Of a DNA stretch of 64,000 bases, positions 33,962 through 42,206 are shown piece after piece (within the stretch, counting starts at the first letter, position 1; every line of letters begins with the position of its first letter). Under the pieces are notes generated by a model. That model did no database searches, was not told the origin of the DNA, and was given only the letters and a program-made list of their open reading frames with translations. Made by a program: the position numbers and the translations under genes. Source of the stretch: Gaiellasilicea sp963730405 (lineage in GTDB: Bacteria; Actinomycetota; Thermoleophilia; Gaiellales; Gaiellaceae); contig CAVSRW010000012.1 in NCBI GenBank assembly GCA_963730405.1, forward strand, positions 1-64,000. The letters are read 5' to 3'.

Positions 33962-33974
33962 TAGCATCGGGCGC
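33962..33974 (+). promoter_or_regulatory. TAGCAT -10 element, leaderless type
   Basis: TAGCAT (33962-33967) lies seven bases before the GTG start at 33975, with a GC-rich spacer and no Shine-Dalgarno sequence. Same geometry as the elements at 16325, 38798 and 46829. Confidence 0.4.
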
Positions 33975-35219
33975 GTGAAGTTGCTGCTCGTCACGCTGTA
34001 CTGGCCGCCGGCGGGCGGCGGTGGCGTCCAGAGGCCGCTGAAGTTCGCGCAGTACCTGCCCGCGCTCGGCATCGAGACGCACGTGCTCGCCCCGGACGAC
34101 CCGAAGTGGATCCACGAGGACGCGGATCTACGCCAGCCGACGCAGGCCTGGGTGCACCGCGCCCGCTACGTCGGCCCGAAGGGGCGCAGGCCGGCCGAGG
34201 AGCTCCACGGCAAGCAGGGCCTCGAGCGTGCGCTCGTGCAGGCGAAGCTCGCGTCGCGGCGGCTGCTCGTCCCGGACGAGAACGTGAGCTGGAACCTGAC
34301 CGCGATCCCGGCGGCGATCAGGATCGCGCGCAAGGAGAAGATCGACGTCGTCGTCACGACCTCGCCGCCGAACTCGGTCCACCTCGTCGGCGCGGCGGTG
34401 AAGCAGGCGACGGGGGCGAAGTGGGTCGCCGACCTGCGCGACTCGCTGGTCGCGCACCCGCACCGGCGGGCCGAGAGCCTCGCCGTGCGTGCGAAGGAGA
34501 AGGTCGACGAGGGCGTCGCGTGGCTCGTCGCGCGCTCAGCGGACGCGATCACCTGCGTCTCCGACGCGATCGCCGACGAGGCGCGCGGCTTCTCGCCGCG
34601 GGGGCAGGTGGTGACGATCTCGAACGGCTGCGACTTCGACGACTTCGCGGGGCTCGACTACACACCCGGTCCCCGCTTCCGGATCACCCACACGGGCAGC
34701 TTCTTCGGCAAGCGCGACCCGCGGCCGTTCCTGACCGCGCTCGACGAGTCGGGGCTCGACGTGCAGGCGCGTTTCCTCGGCGACTTCCGCTCCGCAGATC
34801 GCGAGTGGGCCGAGGCGCGTGGCCTGAGCGACCGGATCGAGTTGATCCCGTACGCGCCCCGGCAGCAGGCGCTCGAGCTGCAGCGCGACTCGGACGCGCT
34901 GCTCCTCCTGATCCCGGAAGCGGGCGGTCGAGGCAAGGGCGTCCTCTCGGGCAAGGTGTTCGAGTACCTCGCCGCAGAGCGCCCGATCCTCGCGGTCGTG
35001 CCGCCGGACGGCGCCGCGGCCGAGCTGATCCGCGAGACCGGCGCCGGCGTGGTTGCGCCGCCGGACGACGTCGAGGCGATCAAGGCGGCGCTCGCGGAGC
35101 TTCACGAGCGCTTCGCCAACGGGGGGCTGCCGGCGGTCGAGTTCCCCGACGAGACGCGCCACCGCCTCTCCCGCCGCGCCCGCGCCGAGGAGCTCGCGGA
35201 GGTCGTCCGGTCGCTGTGA
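33975..35219 (+). CDS. Glycosyltransferase, GT4/WcaI-like
   Basis: The 414-residue GT-B protein opens with LLLVTLYWPPAGGGGVQRPL, typical of GT4 enzymes acting on surface glycans. It has WVADLRDSLVAHPH near residue 157, ITHTGSFFGKRDPRPFL near 245, and the donor-side GKGVLSGKVFEYLAAERPIL near 325 with the conserved Glu region. It probably adds a sugar during repeat-unit assembly. It heads the plus-strand operon 33975-37509 and is coupled by GTGA to the O-antigen ligase. Confidence 0.8.
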   Translation: MKLLLVTLYWPPAGGGGVQRPLKFAQYLPALGIETHVLAPDDPKWIHEDADLRQPTQAWVHRARYVGPKGRRPAEELHGKQGLERALVQAKLASRRLLVPDENVSWNLTAIPAAIRIARKEKIDVVVTTSPPNSVHLVGAAVKQATGAKWVADLRDSLVAHPHRRAESLAVRAKEKVDEGVAWLVARSADAITCVSDAIADEARGFSPRGQVVTISNGCDFDDFAGLDYTPGPRFRITHTGSFFGKRDPRPFLTALDESGLDVQARFLGDFRSADREWAEARGLSDRIELIPYAPRQQALELQRDSDALLLLIPEAGGRGKGVLSGKVFEYLAAERPILAVVPPDGAAAELIRETGAGVVAPPDDVEAIKAALAELHERFANGGLPAVEFPDETRHRLSRRARAEELAEVVRSL

Positions 35220-36529
35220 ACCGCTCCAAGCCCGGCCTCGTCGTCGAGTTCCTCTTCCTCGCAACCGTCTTCACGGTCTCGTTCGCGAAGCTGCAGTGGG
35301 AAGTCGCCGGCACCCTCAGCCTCTCCGACGTCCTCACCGCGATCTTCCTCGTCGCCTGGCTCGGCACCCGCGTCGGCACCGGCGATCGCCGGCTCGCCTG
35401 GGGCGCGGCCGTGGCCGGCCTCTTCTTCCTCGGCTTCCTCGCGGTCTACCTGATCGGCTTCTTCAACCTCGAGACGGAGCAGGCGCTGGCGCAGTGGGCG
35501 AAGGGGATGTTCAAGTTCCTGCTCCACTTCCTCTTCCTCGTCGTCGGGATCGCGTACCTCGCCCGGCGCAGCGAGCGCTTCTACTGGACGACGTTCGCGG
35601 TCTTCATGGCCGGCTTCGTCGCCAATGCGGTCTACGGGATCGTCCAGCTCGGCACGGCGGAGGTGCTCGGGATCAACCTCGACCAGTCGCTCCTCTCCCC
35701 GATCACCGGCGGAGCGAGCCAGATCAACATCTACGGCGCGATCGAGGGTGCGAGCGTCTACCGGCCGAACGCGCTCACCGGCGACCCGAACCACCTCGGG
35801 ATCGAGCTGGTGATCCCGCTGCTCGTCCTGACGCCGCTCTACCTGCGCCTCGAGCGGGGGCACCGGCTCAAGGTGCCGCTCGCGCTCGTGCTCGCCTTCC
35901 TCCTCGTTGTCGAGCTGGCGACGCTCTCCCGCTCGGGCCTGCTCGGGCTCGGAGCGGGGCTGCTCGTGCTCGCGATCCCGTACCGGCACCGCCTGGCGAC
36001 GCCGGAGTTCCTGCTCCCGGTCGGTGCCGTCGCGGTCGTGCTCGGGATCGTCCTCGCCGCGCGCTGGGACTTCTTCGAGCAGGTGCTGCGCTCGCGCGTC
36101 GACACGTCCGCGAACGGCACCTCGACGCACTTCGACGTCTACGGCTTCATCCCGGACGTGCTCTCGTCGAACCCGCTCTTCGGGCTCGGCCTGAACAACT
36201 TCTCGGTCTACTACGAGTTCGTCACCGGCCGGACGAACTTCGGGCCGCACTCGTTCTACGTCGCGACGCTCGTCGAGACCGGCCTCATCGGCACGGCGCT
36301 CTTCGCGGCGTTCCTCGTCCACCTCTTCAGGCGCCTCGGCCGGCTGCGTGCGATCGGGCGCGCGCTCGGCTCGCCGCGGATCCGCCCGCTCGCGTGGGGG
36401 ATGACGGCGGCGCTCGTCGGCACGATCGCCGCGAACGCGTTCTACCTGACGATGTCCTTCTACTACTTCTTCGCGTTCGCGCTGCTCGCGCTGGCGGCCC
36501 CGATCGTCTTCTCCCGCCGGCTGACGTGA
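35216..36529 (+). CDS. O-antigen ligase/polymerase family membrane protein
   Basis: The 437-residue protein has about eleven or twelve membrane helices and a large loop with the Wzy_C-like motif FGPHSFYVATLVETGLIG near residue 345, preceded by FGLGLNNFSVYY. This is the second member of the family in the window (the other is at 2667). It would polymerise or ligate lipid-linked repeat units outside the membrane. GTG start and stop are both in 4-base overlaps with glycosyltransferase genes. Confidence 0.85.
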   Translation: MNRSKPGLVVEFLFLATVFTVSFAKLQWEVAGTLSLSDVLTAIFLVAWLGTRVGTGDRRLAWGAAVAGLFFLGFLAVYLIGFFNLETEQALAQWAKGMFKFLLHFLFLVVGIAYLARRSERFYWTTFAVFMAGFVANAVYGIVQLGTAEVLGINLDQSLLSPITGGASQINIYGAIEGASVYRPNALTGDPNHLGIELVIPLLVLTPLYLRLERGHRLKVPLALVLAFLLVVELATLSRSGLLGLGAGLLVLAIPYRHRLATPEFLLPVGAVAVVLGIVLAARWDFFEQVLRSRVDTSANGTSTHFDVYGFIPDVLSSNPLFGLGLNNFSVYYEFVTGRTNFGPHSFYVATLVETGLIGTALFAAFLVHLFRRLGRLRAIGRALGSPRIRPLAWGMTAALVGTIAANAFYLTMSFYYFFAFALLALAAPIVFSRRLT

Positions 36530-37509
36530 AGGTCGTCGTCCTGACGACCTCGTACCCGCGCGACGACCGCGACGTCGCCGGCGTCTTCGTCCTGGACGCG
36601 GTCGAGGCGGCGCGCGCTGCCGGGGTCGACGTCGAGGTCGTCTCACCGGCGTCGTTCCGGCACTACGGGATCGCGTACGGGCACGGGATCGTCGGCAACG
36701 TGCGGCGGCGGCCGTGGCTGGCGCTGCTGCTGCCGGCGTTTCTCTTCAACTACGCCCGCGCGGCTCGGCGGGCGGCGCAGGACGCCGACCTCCTGCACGC
36801 GCACTGGCTGCCCTCGGCGCTCGCGGCGCTCGCGACGGGGAAACCATTCGTGGTGCAGCTCTGGGGGACGGACGTGGAGCTGGCGCGGCGCGCGCCGTGG
36901 GCGTTCCGGTGGCTGATCGCCCGCGCCCGCATGGTCGTCGTGGCGTCCGAGTACCTCGCCGAGGCGGCCCGCGCGCTCGGAGCCCGCGACGTGCGGATCG
37001 TCCCGAGCCCGGTCGAGATCCCGGAGTCGCCGGGCGAGCCGGCCGAGCCGCCGCACGTGCTCTTCGTCGGCCGCCTCTCGCCGGAGAAGGGGATCCACGA
37101 GTTCCTCGCGGCCACCGAGGATCTGCCGCGCGTGATCGTCGGCTCCGGCCCGGTGGCGGTGCCGGAGGCCGTGGGCTTCGTCCCCCGCGCCGAGCTCGGG
37201 CCGTATTACGAGCGGGCGGCGGTCGTCTGCGTGCCCTCGCGCCGGGAGGGCTACGGCGTCGTCGCGCGCGAGGCGATGGCCCATGGTCGGCCGGTCGTGG
37301 CGACCGCGGCCGGCGGGTTGGTCGACGTCCACGGCGTTCTCGTCCCTCCCGGCGATGTCGAGCGGATGCGAGCGGTGCTCGAGGAGCTGCTCGGCGATCC
37401 CCGCTGGCGCGCGAAGCTTGGCGAGGAGGCTCGCGCGATCGCGGAGCAGCAGTCTCCGCAGGCGGCCGGCGAGGCGCTCGTCCGCGCCTACGACGACGCA
37501 CTGCGGTGA
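36526..37509 (+). CDS. GT4 glycosyltransferase
   Basis: The 327-residue protein shows VVVLTTSYPRDDRDVAGVFV at the N-terminus, LLHAHWLPSALAALATG near residue 87, LFVGRLSPEKGIHEFL near 182 and the GT4 catalytic stretch SRREGYGVVAREAMAHGRPV near 240 with the E-x7-E pair. It belongs to the GDP/UDP-sugar retaining GT4 family. Its stop lies next to the convergent WecB gene stop. Confidence 0.9.
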   Translation: MKVVVLTTSYPRDDRDVAGVFVLDAVEAARAAGVDVEVVSPASFRHYGIAYGHGIVGNVRRRPWLALLLPAFLFNYARAARRAAQDADLLHAHWLPSALAALATGKPFVVQLWGTDVELARRAPWAFRWLIARARMVVVASEYLAEAARALGARDVRIVPSPVEIPESPGEPAEPPHVLFVGRLSPEKGIHEFLAATEDLPRVIVGSGPVAVPEAVGFVPRAELGPYYERAAVVCVPSRREGYGVVAREAMAHGRPVVATAAGGLVDVHGVLVPPGDVERMRAVLEELLGDPRWRAKLGEEARAIAEQQSPQAAGEALVRAYDDALR

Positions 37510-37512
37510 GAG

Positions 37513-38610
37513 TCAGGCGCGGAGCGCCGCCTGGAGCACGGCTGCCGCGCGGGCGCCGGCGGAGCCGTCCCAGCCCGGGCACGACCTCGCCCGGCTTCGG
37601 CCGCTCGAGCAGCTGCGGGATCTCCGCCAGCCGCTCGGGCTTCGCGCCGAGGACGGTGTTCGTCCCCAGCTCCTCGGTCACGCGGCGCTCGGTCGAGTCG
37701 CGCAGCGTGAAGCAGCGGACGCCGAGCGCCGTCGTCTCCTCCTGGACGCCGCCGGAGTCGGTGACGACGAAGGCCGCGTCGGCCTCGAGGCAGAGGAAGT
37801 CGAGGTAGCCCAGCGGCTCGGTCGCGATCACGCCGGCGTCGCGCAGCCGCGCGTCGTCACCCGCTCGCCTCGAGGTTGCGGAGCGTCCGCGGATGCACCG
37901 GGAAGACGACAGGCACGCCCGTCCGCGAGAGCGATCAGGCCGTCGGTGACGGCGCTCAGCGTCGCCGGGTCGTCGACGAGGGCGGGGCGGTGCAGCGTCA
38001 CGAGCGCGTAGCCGCCCGGCTCGAGCCCGAACTGCTCCCAGGTCCTCCGCGCACGCGCGGGCTCGAGGTGCTCGAGCAGCGAGTCGATCATCGTGTTGCC
38101 GACGAGGTGGACGCCGGACGTGATCCCCTCGCGCTGGAGGTTGGTGATCGCCTCCTCGGAGTGGGCGAGCAGGATGTCGCTGACGTGGTCGGTGAGGACG
38201 CGGTTGTGCTCCTCCGGCATCGTCCGGTCGAAGCTGCGCAGGCCCGACTCGATGTGGGCGAGCCGGACGCCGAGCTTCACCGCCGCGAGCGCGCCCGCGA
38301 GCGTCGAGTTGACGTCGCCGGCGACGACGCAGAGGTCGATCCCGCGCTCGACCAGCACCTGCTCGATCCCCAGCAGCGCCTTCGCCGTCTGCTCGCCGTG
38401 CGTCCCGGGGCCGACGCCGAGGAACTCGTCCGGGCGCGGCATCCCGAGCTCGCGGACGAAGACGTCCGACATCGCGTCGTCGTAGTGCTGCCCCGTGTGC
38501 AGGAGCACGAGCTCCAGGGTTGGATCGAGCGCGCCGAGCTCCCGGTACACGGGGGCCGCCTTCATGAAGTTCGGCCGCGCGCCGACGACGAAGCAGACGC
38601 GAGCCGACAC
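37513..38610 (-). pseudogene. wecB: UDP-N-acetylglucosamine 2-epimerase, three apparent frameshifts
   Basis: The N-terminal two-thirds are typical of non-hydrolysing UDP-GlcNAc 2-epimerases: VVGARPNFMKAAPVYREL, VLLHTGQHYDDAMS, LRSFDRTMPEEHNRVLTDH and LVTLHRPALVDDP. The last third is in other frames: FPVHPRTLRNLEASG, then IATEPLGYLDFLCLEADA with VTDSGGVQEETTALGV, then a short C-terminus. Each break (near 37915, 37863 and 37560) is one extra G in a run of three, and removing them gives one full-length protein of about 365 residues. The product, UDP-ManNAc, is a common surface-polysaccharide precursor. GTG 38610 gives the family N-terminus. Assembly error is likely. Confidence 0.85.
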
Positions 38611-38634
38611 GCGGAGGATCCTACCCGCGGCTCT

Positions 38635-38797
38635 GTGCTTGCTCGGGTGATGAGCGTCGAGACGCTGGGTCGTGAGCACCGAGCGATGCAAGGACGCAGG
38701 GAGCGCTCATAGTCGTGACTATGGGCGCGACTGAGGACGCCGCAGCGCGATGCGTGCTCGCGAGCCAGGGGCCGACGGGCATCATCTGAGCGAGCAC
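38635..38797 (+). repeat. About 163-bp imperfect inverted repeat, copy B
   Basis: The ends are GTGCTTGCTC (38635-38644) and GAGCGAGCAC (38788-38797). The arms are complementary over about 55 bases with several differences that would be G-U wobbles in RNA. The centre holds GCAAGGACGCAGGGAGCG (38688-38705), a hairpin GCGCTCATAGTC-GT-GACTATGGGCGC (38703-38728) and CGCGACTGAGGACGC (38726-38740). Both conserved blocks recur in copy A (12628-12783). The unit ends one base before the TAGACT promoter element of the glycosyltransferase at 38810. Confidence 0.65.
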
Positions 38798-38809
38798 TAG
38801 ACTCGCCTC
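38798..38809 (+). promoter_or_regulatory. TAGACT -10 element, leaderless type
   Basis: TAGACT (38798-38803) is followed by CGCCTC and the GTG start at 38810. It abuts the right end of the inverted repeat, so the repeat would occupy the -35 and upstream positions. Confidence 0.45.
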
Positions 38810-39907
38810 GTGCTCGTCCTCAAGGCTTTCTTCTGGCTCTCGCTCGGGGCGCTCCTCTGGACGCACGCCCTCTACCCGCTCGCCGCCGCCGCACTCGCCC
38901 GCCTCCACTCGCGCCACGTTCGGAAGGAGCCGATCGAGCCGAAGGTGACGGTGATCGTCGCCGCCTACAACGAGGAGCCGGTGATCGAGCGGCGGCTCGA
39001 GAACCTGCTCGCGCTCGACTACCCGGCCGAGAAGCTCGACGTCGTCGTCACCTCGGATGCCTCGACCGACCGCACGCACGAGCTCGTGGGGTCGTTCGGT
39101 GACCGCGTGCGGCTGATCGTCAACCCACGCGGCGGCAAGGTCGCGGCGCAGAACCGGGCCGTGCGGGAGACGGACGGCGAGATCGTCGCCTTCTCGGACG
39201 CGAACGCCACCTGGGCGCCCGACGCGCTCCGGCAGCTCGTCGCCAACTTCGCCGACCCGGACGTCGCCTACGTCTGCGGCCAGCTCGTGCTCGAGGCGGC
39301 GGACGGCTCCAACCGCGAAGGCCTCTACTGGCGCTACGAGATGGTGCAGCGCGAGGCCGAGTCGCGCCTCGGCTCCGTCACCGGCGGCAACGGCTCGATC
39401 TACGCGGTGCGCCGCTCGGACTACGTCGAGGTCGATCCGAAGTGGGGCCATGACCTCGCCTTCCCGTACCGGATGGTCCAGGCCGGACGCCGCGCGGTCT
39501 ACGAGCCCGCCGCGCGCGCCTTCGAGAAGCCGACGCCGTCGAACGAGAGCGAGTACCGCCGGAAGGTGCGCATGTTCGAGCACTGCTGGGAGATCACGCT
39601 GCGAGGCTCGATGTTGAAGCGGCTGCCGTTCGGCTACCTCGTCGAGGTCGTCTCGCACCGGTTGCTCCGCTACGGCAGCGGCATCCTCCACCTCGTCCTG
39701 CTCGCGGCCTCGCTCGCGCTCGTCGGCGAGGGCCGCGTGTACCAGATCACGCTCGGCGCGCAGTTCCTGCTCGTCGCGGCCGCGATCGCCGGGGTCGGGA
39801 TCGCGCGCTACTACGTGCTCGTCACCTGGGCGACCGTCGTCTCGCTCTGGAACTACCTCCGCCGCGGTGTGCCCGCGACGTGGGAGGCGGCGGAGGGGAC
39901 GCGCTGA
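38810..39907 (+). CDS. Membrane GT2 glycosyltransferase (cellulose/hyaluronan-synthase-like)
   Basis: The 365-residue protein has one N-terminal membrane helix (residues 3-25), a GT2 domain (VTVIVAAYNEEPVIERRL, VVVTSDASTDRTHELV, FSDANATWAPDALRQLV) and a Q/RxxRW-like region EYRRKVRMFEHCWEITLRG near residue 245. C-terminal membrane helices follow. This layout fits processive or polyprenyl-linked GT2 enzymes (BcsA/NodC-like). It heads a long operon beginning with a priming sugar transferase. Promoter TAGACT lies immediately upstream. Confidence 0.85.
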   Translation: MLVLKAFFWLSLGALLWTHALYPLAAAALARLHSRHVRKEPIEPKVTVIVAAYNEEPVIERRLENLLALDYPAEKLDVVVTSDASTDRTHELVGSFGDRVRLIVNPRGGKVAAQNRAVRETDGEIVAFSDANATWAPDALRQLVANFADPDVAYVCGQLVLEAADGSNREGLYWRYEMVQREAESRLGSVTGGNGSIYAVRRSDYVEVDPKWGHDLAFPYRMVQAGRRAVYEPAARAFEKPTPSNESEYRRKVRMFEHCWEITLRGSMLKRLPFGYLVEVVSHRLLRYGSGILHLVLLAASLALVGEGRVYQITLGAQFLLVAAAIAGVGIARYYVLVTWATVVSLWNYLRRGVPATWEAAEGTR

Positions 39908-40482
39908 ACCGCGCACTGGACGTCGCGATCGCGGGCACGGGGCTCGCGATCACGAGCCCGCTGCTCGCGGCGGCGGCGGTCGCGGTCAAGCTGGGCGATG
40001 GTGGCCCGGTCCTCTTCAAGCAGACCCGCGTCGGCAAGGACGGGGGCGACTTCGAGCTGCTGAAGCTGCGGACGATGGTCGTCGGCGCGGAGCGGCAGGG
40101 TGCGGGCTACGCGGTCGACCGGGGCGACAGCCGGATCACCCGCGTCGGCCGCTTCCTCCGCCGCACCTCGCTCGACGAGCTGCCGCAGCTCTGGAACGTC
40201 GTCCGCGGCGACATGAGCCTGATCGGGCCGCGCCCGACGCTGCGCTACCAGGTCGAGCGCTACTCGGAGCGGCAGCGGCGCCGGCTCGAGGTGCTCCCGG
40301 GGATCACCGGCTGGGCACAGATCCACGGCCGCGCCTCGCTCTCGTGGGACGAGCGGATCGAGCTCGACGTCTGGTACGTCGAGCACCGCTCGCCGCTGAC
40401 CGACCTGCTGATCCTGCTGCGGACGCCGCTCGCGCTCTTCGGCGGCACCTACAAGGGCGAGACCGGCGGCTGGCGGGAGTGA
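39904..40482 (+). CDS. Bacterial sugar transferase (undecaprenyl-phosphate glycosyl-1-phosphate transferase, short form)
   Basis: The 192-residue protein is of the PglC-like monotopic type: an N-terminal membrane segment (ALDVAIAGTGLAITSPLLAA), then LFKQTRVGKDGGDFELLKLR, SLDELPQLWNVVRGDMSLIG with the Asp-Glu pair, and LPGITGWAQIHGRASLSW. It primes repeat-unit synthesis by moving a sugar-1-phosphate to undecaprenyl phosphate. The best start is CTG 39904, which overlaps the previous stop as CTGA and has GGAGG about eight bases upstream; GTG 39880 would add a glycine-rich extension foreign to the family. Confidence 0.9.
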   Translation: MNRALDVAIAGTGLAITSPLLAAAAVAVKLGDGGPVLFKQTRVGKDGGDFELLKLRTMVVGAERQGAGYAVDRGDSRITRVGRFLRRTSLDELPQLWNVVRGDMSLIGPRPTLRYQVERYSERQRRRLEVLPGITGWAQIHGRASLSWDERIELDVWYVEHRSPLTDLLILLRTPLALFGGTYKGETGGWRE

Positions 40483-41786
40483 GCAGGCTCAACTCGCGCA
40501 CGCTCGACCCGATCGTCAGCGGGTCGCTACTCGGGCTGCTCGCCGTCGTGTCCGTCTGGAACGCCTTCACCTATCCGTACTTCGGCGGGTTCGACGCGAG
40601 GGAGCACGTCGCATATGCGTACGAGGTCATGGAGGGGCGGCTGCCCGAGGGGGGAGCCTCGTACACGCCGCCCGGCTTCTACGCCCTCGCCGCGCTCGCG
40701 ATCAGGTTCGGCGAGGTCCTGGGGATGGACACGCCGGAGCAGCTCGCGCAGCTGCTGAACGCCTTCTGCGTCGTCGGCAGCGGCGTGCTCGTGCTGGTGC
40801 TCGCACGGCTGCTCCTGCCGGGGCGCCCGCTGGCGCGCTGGAGCGCGCTCGCCTTCTTCGTCTGCAGTCCCGTCGTGTTGAAGACGGGGGCGATGTTCCA
40901 TCCCCAGCCACTGGCGATGCTGCTCTCGCTGCTCGCCTTCACAGCGACCGCGTGGATGATCGCGCGCCGTGACTACCGGCTCCGCCTCTGGGCCGCGCTC
41001 GCCCTGTCGCTCGCCGGCGCCCAGCTCGTCCGCTCCGTCACGCTCTGGGTCGTGGGCGTCGTCCTGGTCGCACTTGTGCTGGCGGCGGTCGCACAGCCCG
41101 AGCACCGGCGGCGGATCGGAACGGCGCTCGCGGCGTCCGCGCTCGCGATGGTGCTGCTGCCGCTCCCGTGGTACCTCCACAATCAATCGGCCGGCGGCGA
41201 CGCGATCTTCGGGCGCGGGATCTCGCTGATCTCGCTCGAGAGTCCCTGGCCGGCCGAGTTCTACTTCGACCCGGACCTGCCCGACGTGATCGCGCACCCG
41301 CAACGCAGCGAGCTCGAGGTCGGACTCGTCCCGATCCTGTATGCGGAGACCTGGGGCGACTTCTTCGGGATCTGGTCCTGGGGCGCAGCCCGACACGAGC
41401 TGACAGCCGGAGTCGACCGCCGGCTGGCGCTCCAGAGCATCGTCGGCTTGCCGCTGACAGCGTTGGCGCTCGCGGGCTGGTTCGCGTTCGCGGCGCTGAC
41501 GGCGTCGCGCTGGCGCCAAGCTCCGGAACGGATCATCCTCGCGCTCGCGCCGCTCGTCGGTCTCGCGGCCGTCGTCTACTACGCCACCCGCAGCTACCGG
41601 TCCGACGGCGACACGGTGAAGGCGCTCTTCCTGCTGCCGGCGGTCCCGTTCTGGGCGCTCTCGTTCGGGTTCGCGGTCGACGTGCTCGTCGAGAGGAGCC
41701 GCCGGCTCGGCTTCGTCGTCCTCCCGATCCTCGCCCTCTGCCTGCTGGTCTCGCTCGCCTATGCGACCTTCGCCGTCGTCTCGTGA
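40479..41786 (+). CDS. Polytopic membrane protein, GT-C-like
   Basis: The 435-residue protein has about ten to twelve membrane helices. An early periplasmic loop has FGGFDAREHVAYAYEVMEG followed by YTPPGFY, where Asp-Ala-Arg-Glu-His resembles the acidic loop motif of GT-C (PMT/ArnT-like) glycosyltransferases. It may add a sugar from a lipid donor outside the membrane. It is coupled to the sugar transferase and to the small gene after it by GTGA overlaps. The acceptor is unknown. Confidence 0.65.
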   Translation: MSRLNSRTLDPIVSGSLLGLLAVVSVWNAFTYPYFGGFDAREHVAYAYEVMEGRLPEGGASYTPPGFYALAALAIRFGEVLGMDTPEQLAQLLNAFCVVGSGVLVLVLARLLLPGRPLARWSALAFFVCSPVVLKTGAMFHPQPLAMLLSLLAFTATAWMIARRDYRLRLWAALALSLAGAQLVRSVTLWVVGVVLVALVLAAVAQPEHRRRIGTALAASALAMVLLPLPWYLHNQSAGGDAIFGRGISLISLESPWPAEFYFDPDLPDVIAHPQRSELEVGLVPILYAETWGDFFGIWSWGAARHELTAGVDRRLALQSIVGLPLTALALAGWFAFAALTASRWRQAPERIILALAPLVGLAAVVYYATRSYRSDGDTVKALFLLPAVPFWALSFGFAVDVLVERSRRLGFVVLPILALCLLVSLAYATFAVVS

Positions 41787-42184
41787 GCGAGTGGCGCTAC
41801 CTCCGCGCGGGGCTCGCCGCAGTCGGTGTGCTCGTCGTCGCGGCGCTCGTCGGCTGGGCGGTTCAGACCGCCCGGTACGAGGACCCCGGCTTCGAGAGCC
41901 TCAGGCGCTGCCTCGTCGAGGAGAAGGGCGCGACCGTTACGGCGACGCGAGACCCGATCGCCCGCAGCGCCGAGCTCGGTGCGCTCGACACCGTGATCGA
42001 GACGAACCCGGTCACGATCGCGGTCGCAGACGAGGAGGAGGGGGCCGCGCGGCTCGTCTCGAACTACCGCGCCGTCGCCGACGACCTCGGCGCGCGGCTC
42101 GAGCTGCGCGGCCGCACCGTCTATCTCTGGGAGCGCCCGCCCTCGCCGACCCAGCGGCAGGCGCTCTTCGATTGCACGTACTGA
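41783..42184 (+). CDS. Small membrane-anchored protein of unknown function
   Basis: This 133-residue protein has one N-terminal membrane helix (residues about 8-28) and a soluble domain of about 100 residues with no motif I recognise. It is tied to the preceding GT-C-like gene by a GTGA overlap. The domain (CLVEEKGATVTATRDPIARS, then ELRGRTVYLWERPPS) looks extracytoplasmic. It may assist its neighbour; this is inference from coupling only. Confidence 0.6.
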   Translation: MSEWRYLRAGLAAVGVLVVAALVGWAVQTARYEDPGFESLRRCLVEEKGATVTATRDPIARSAELGALDTVIETNPVTIAVADEEEGAARLVSNYRAVADDLGARLELRGRTVYLWERPPSPTQRQALFDCTY

Positions 42185-42206
42185 GCCGTCAGTACGCTTC
42201 ACGACC

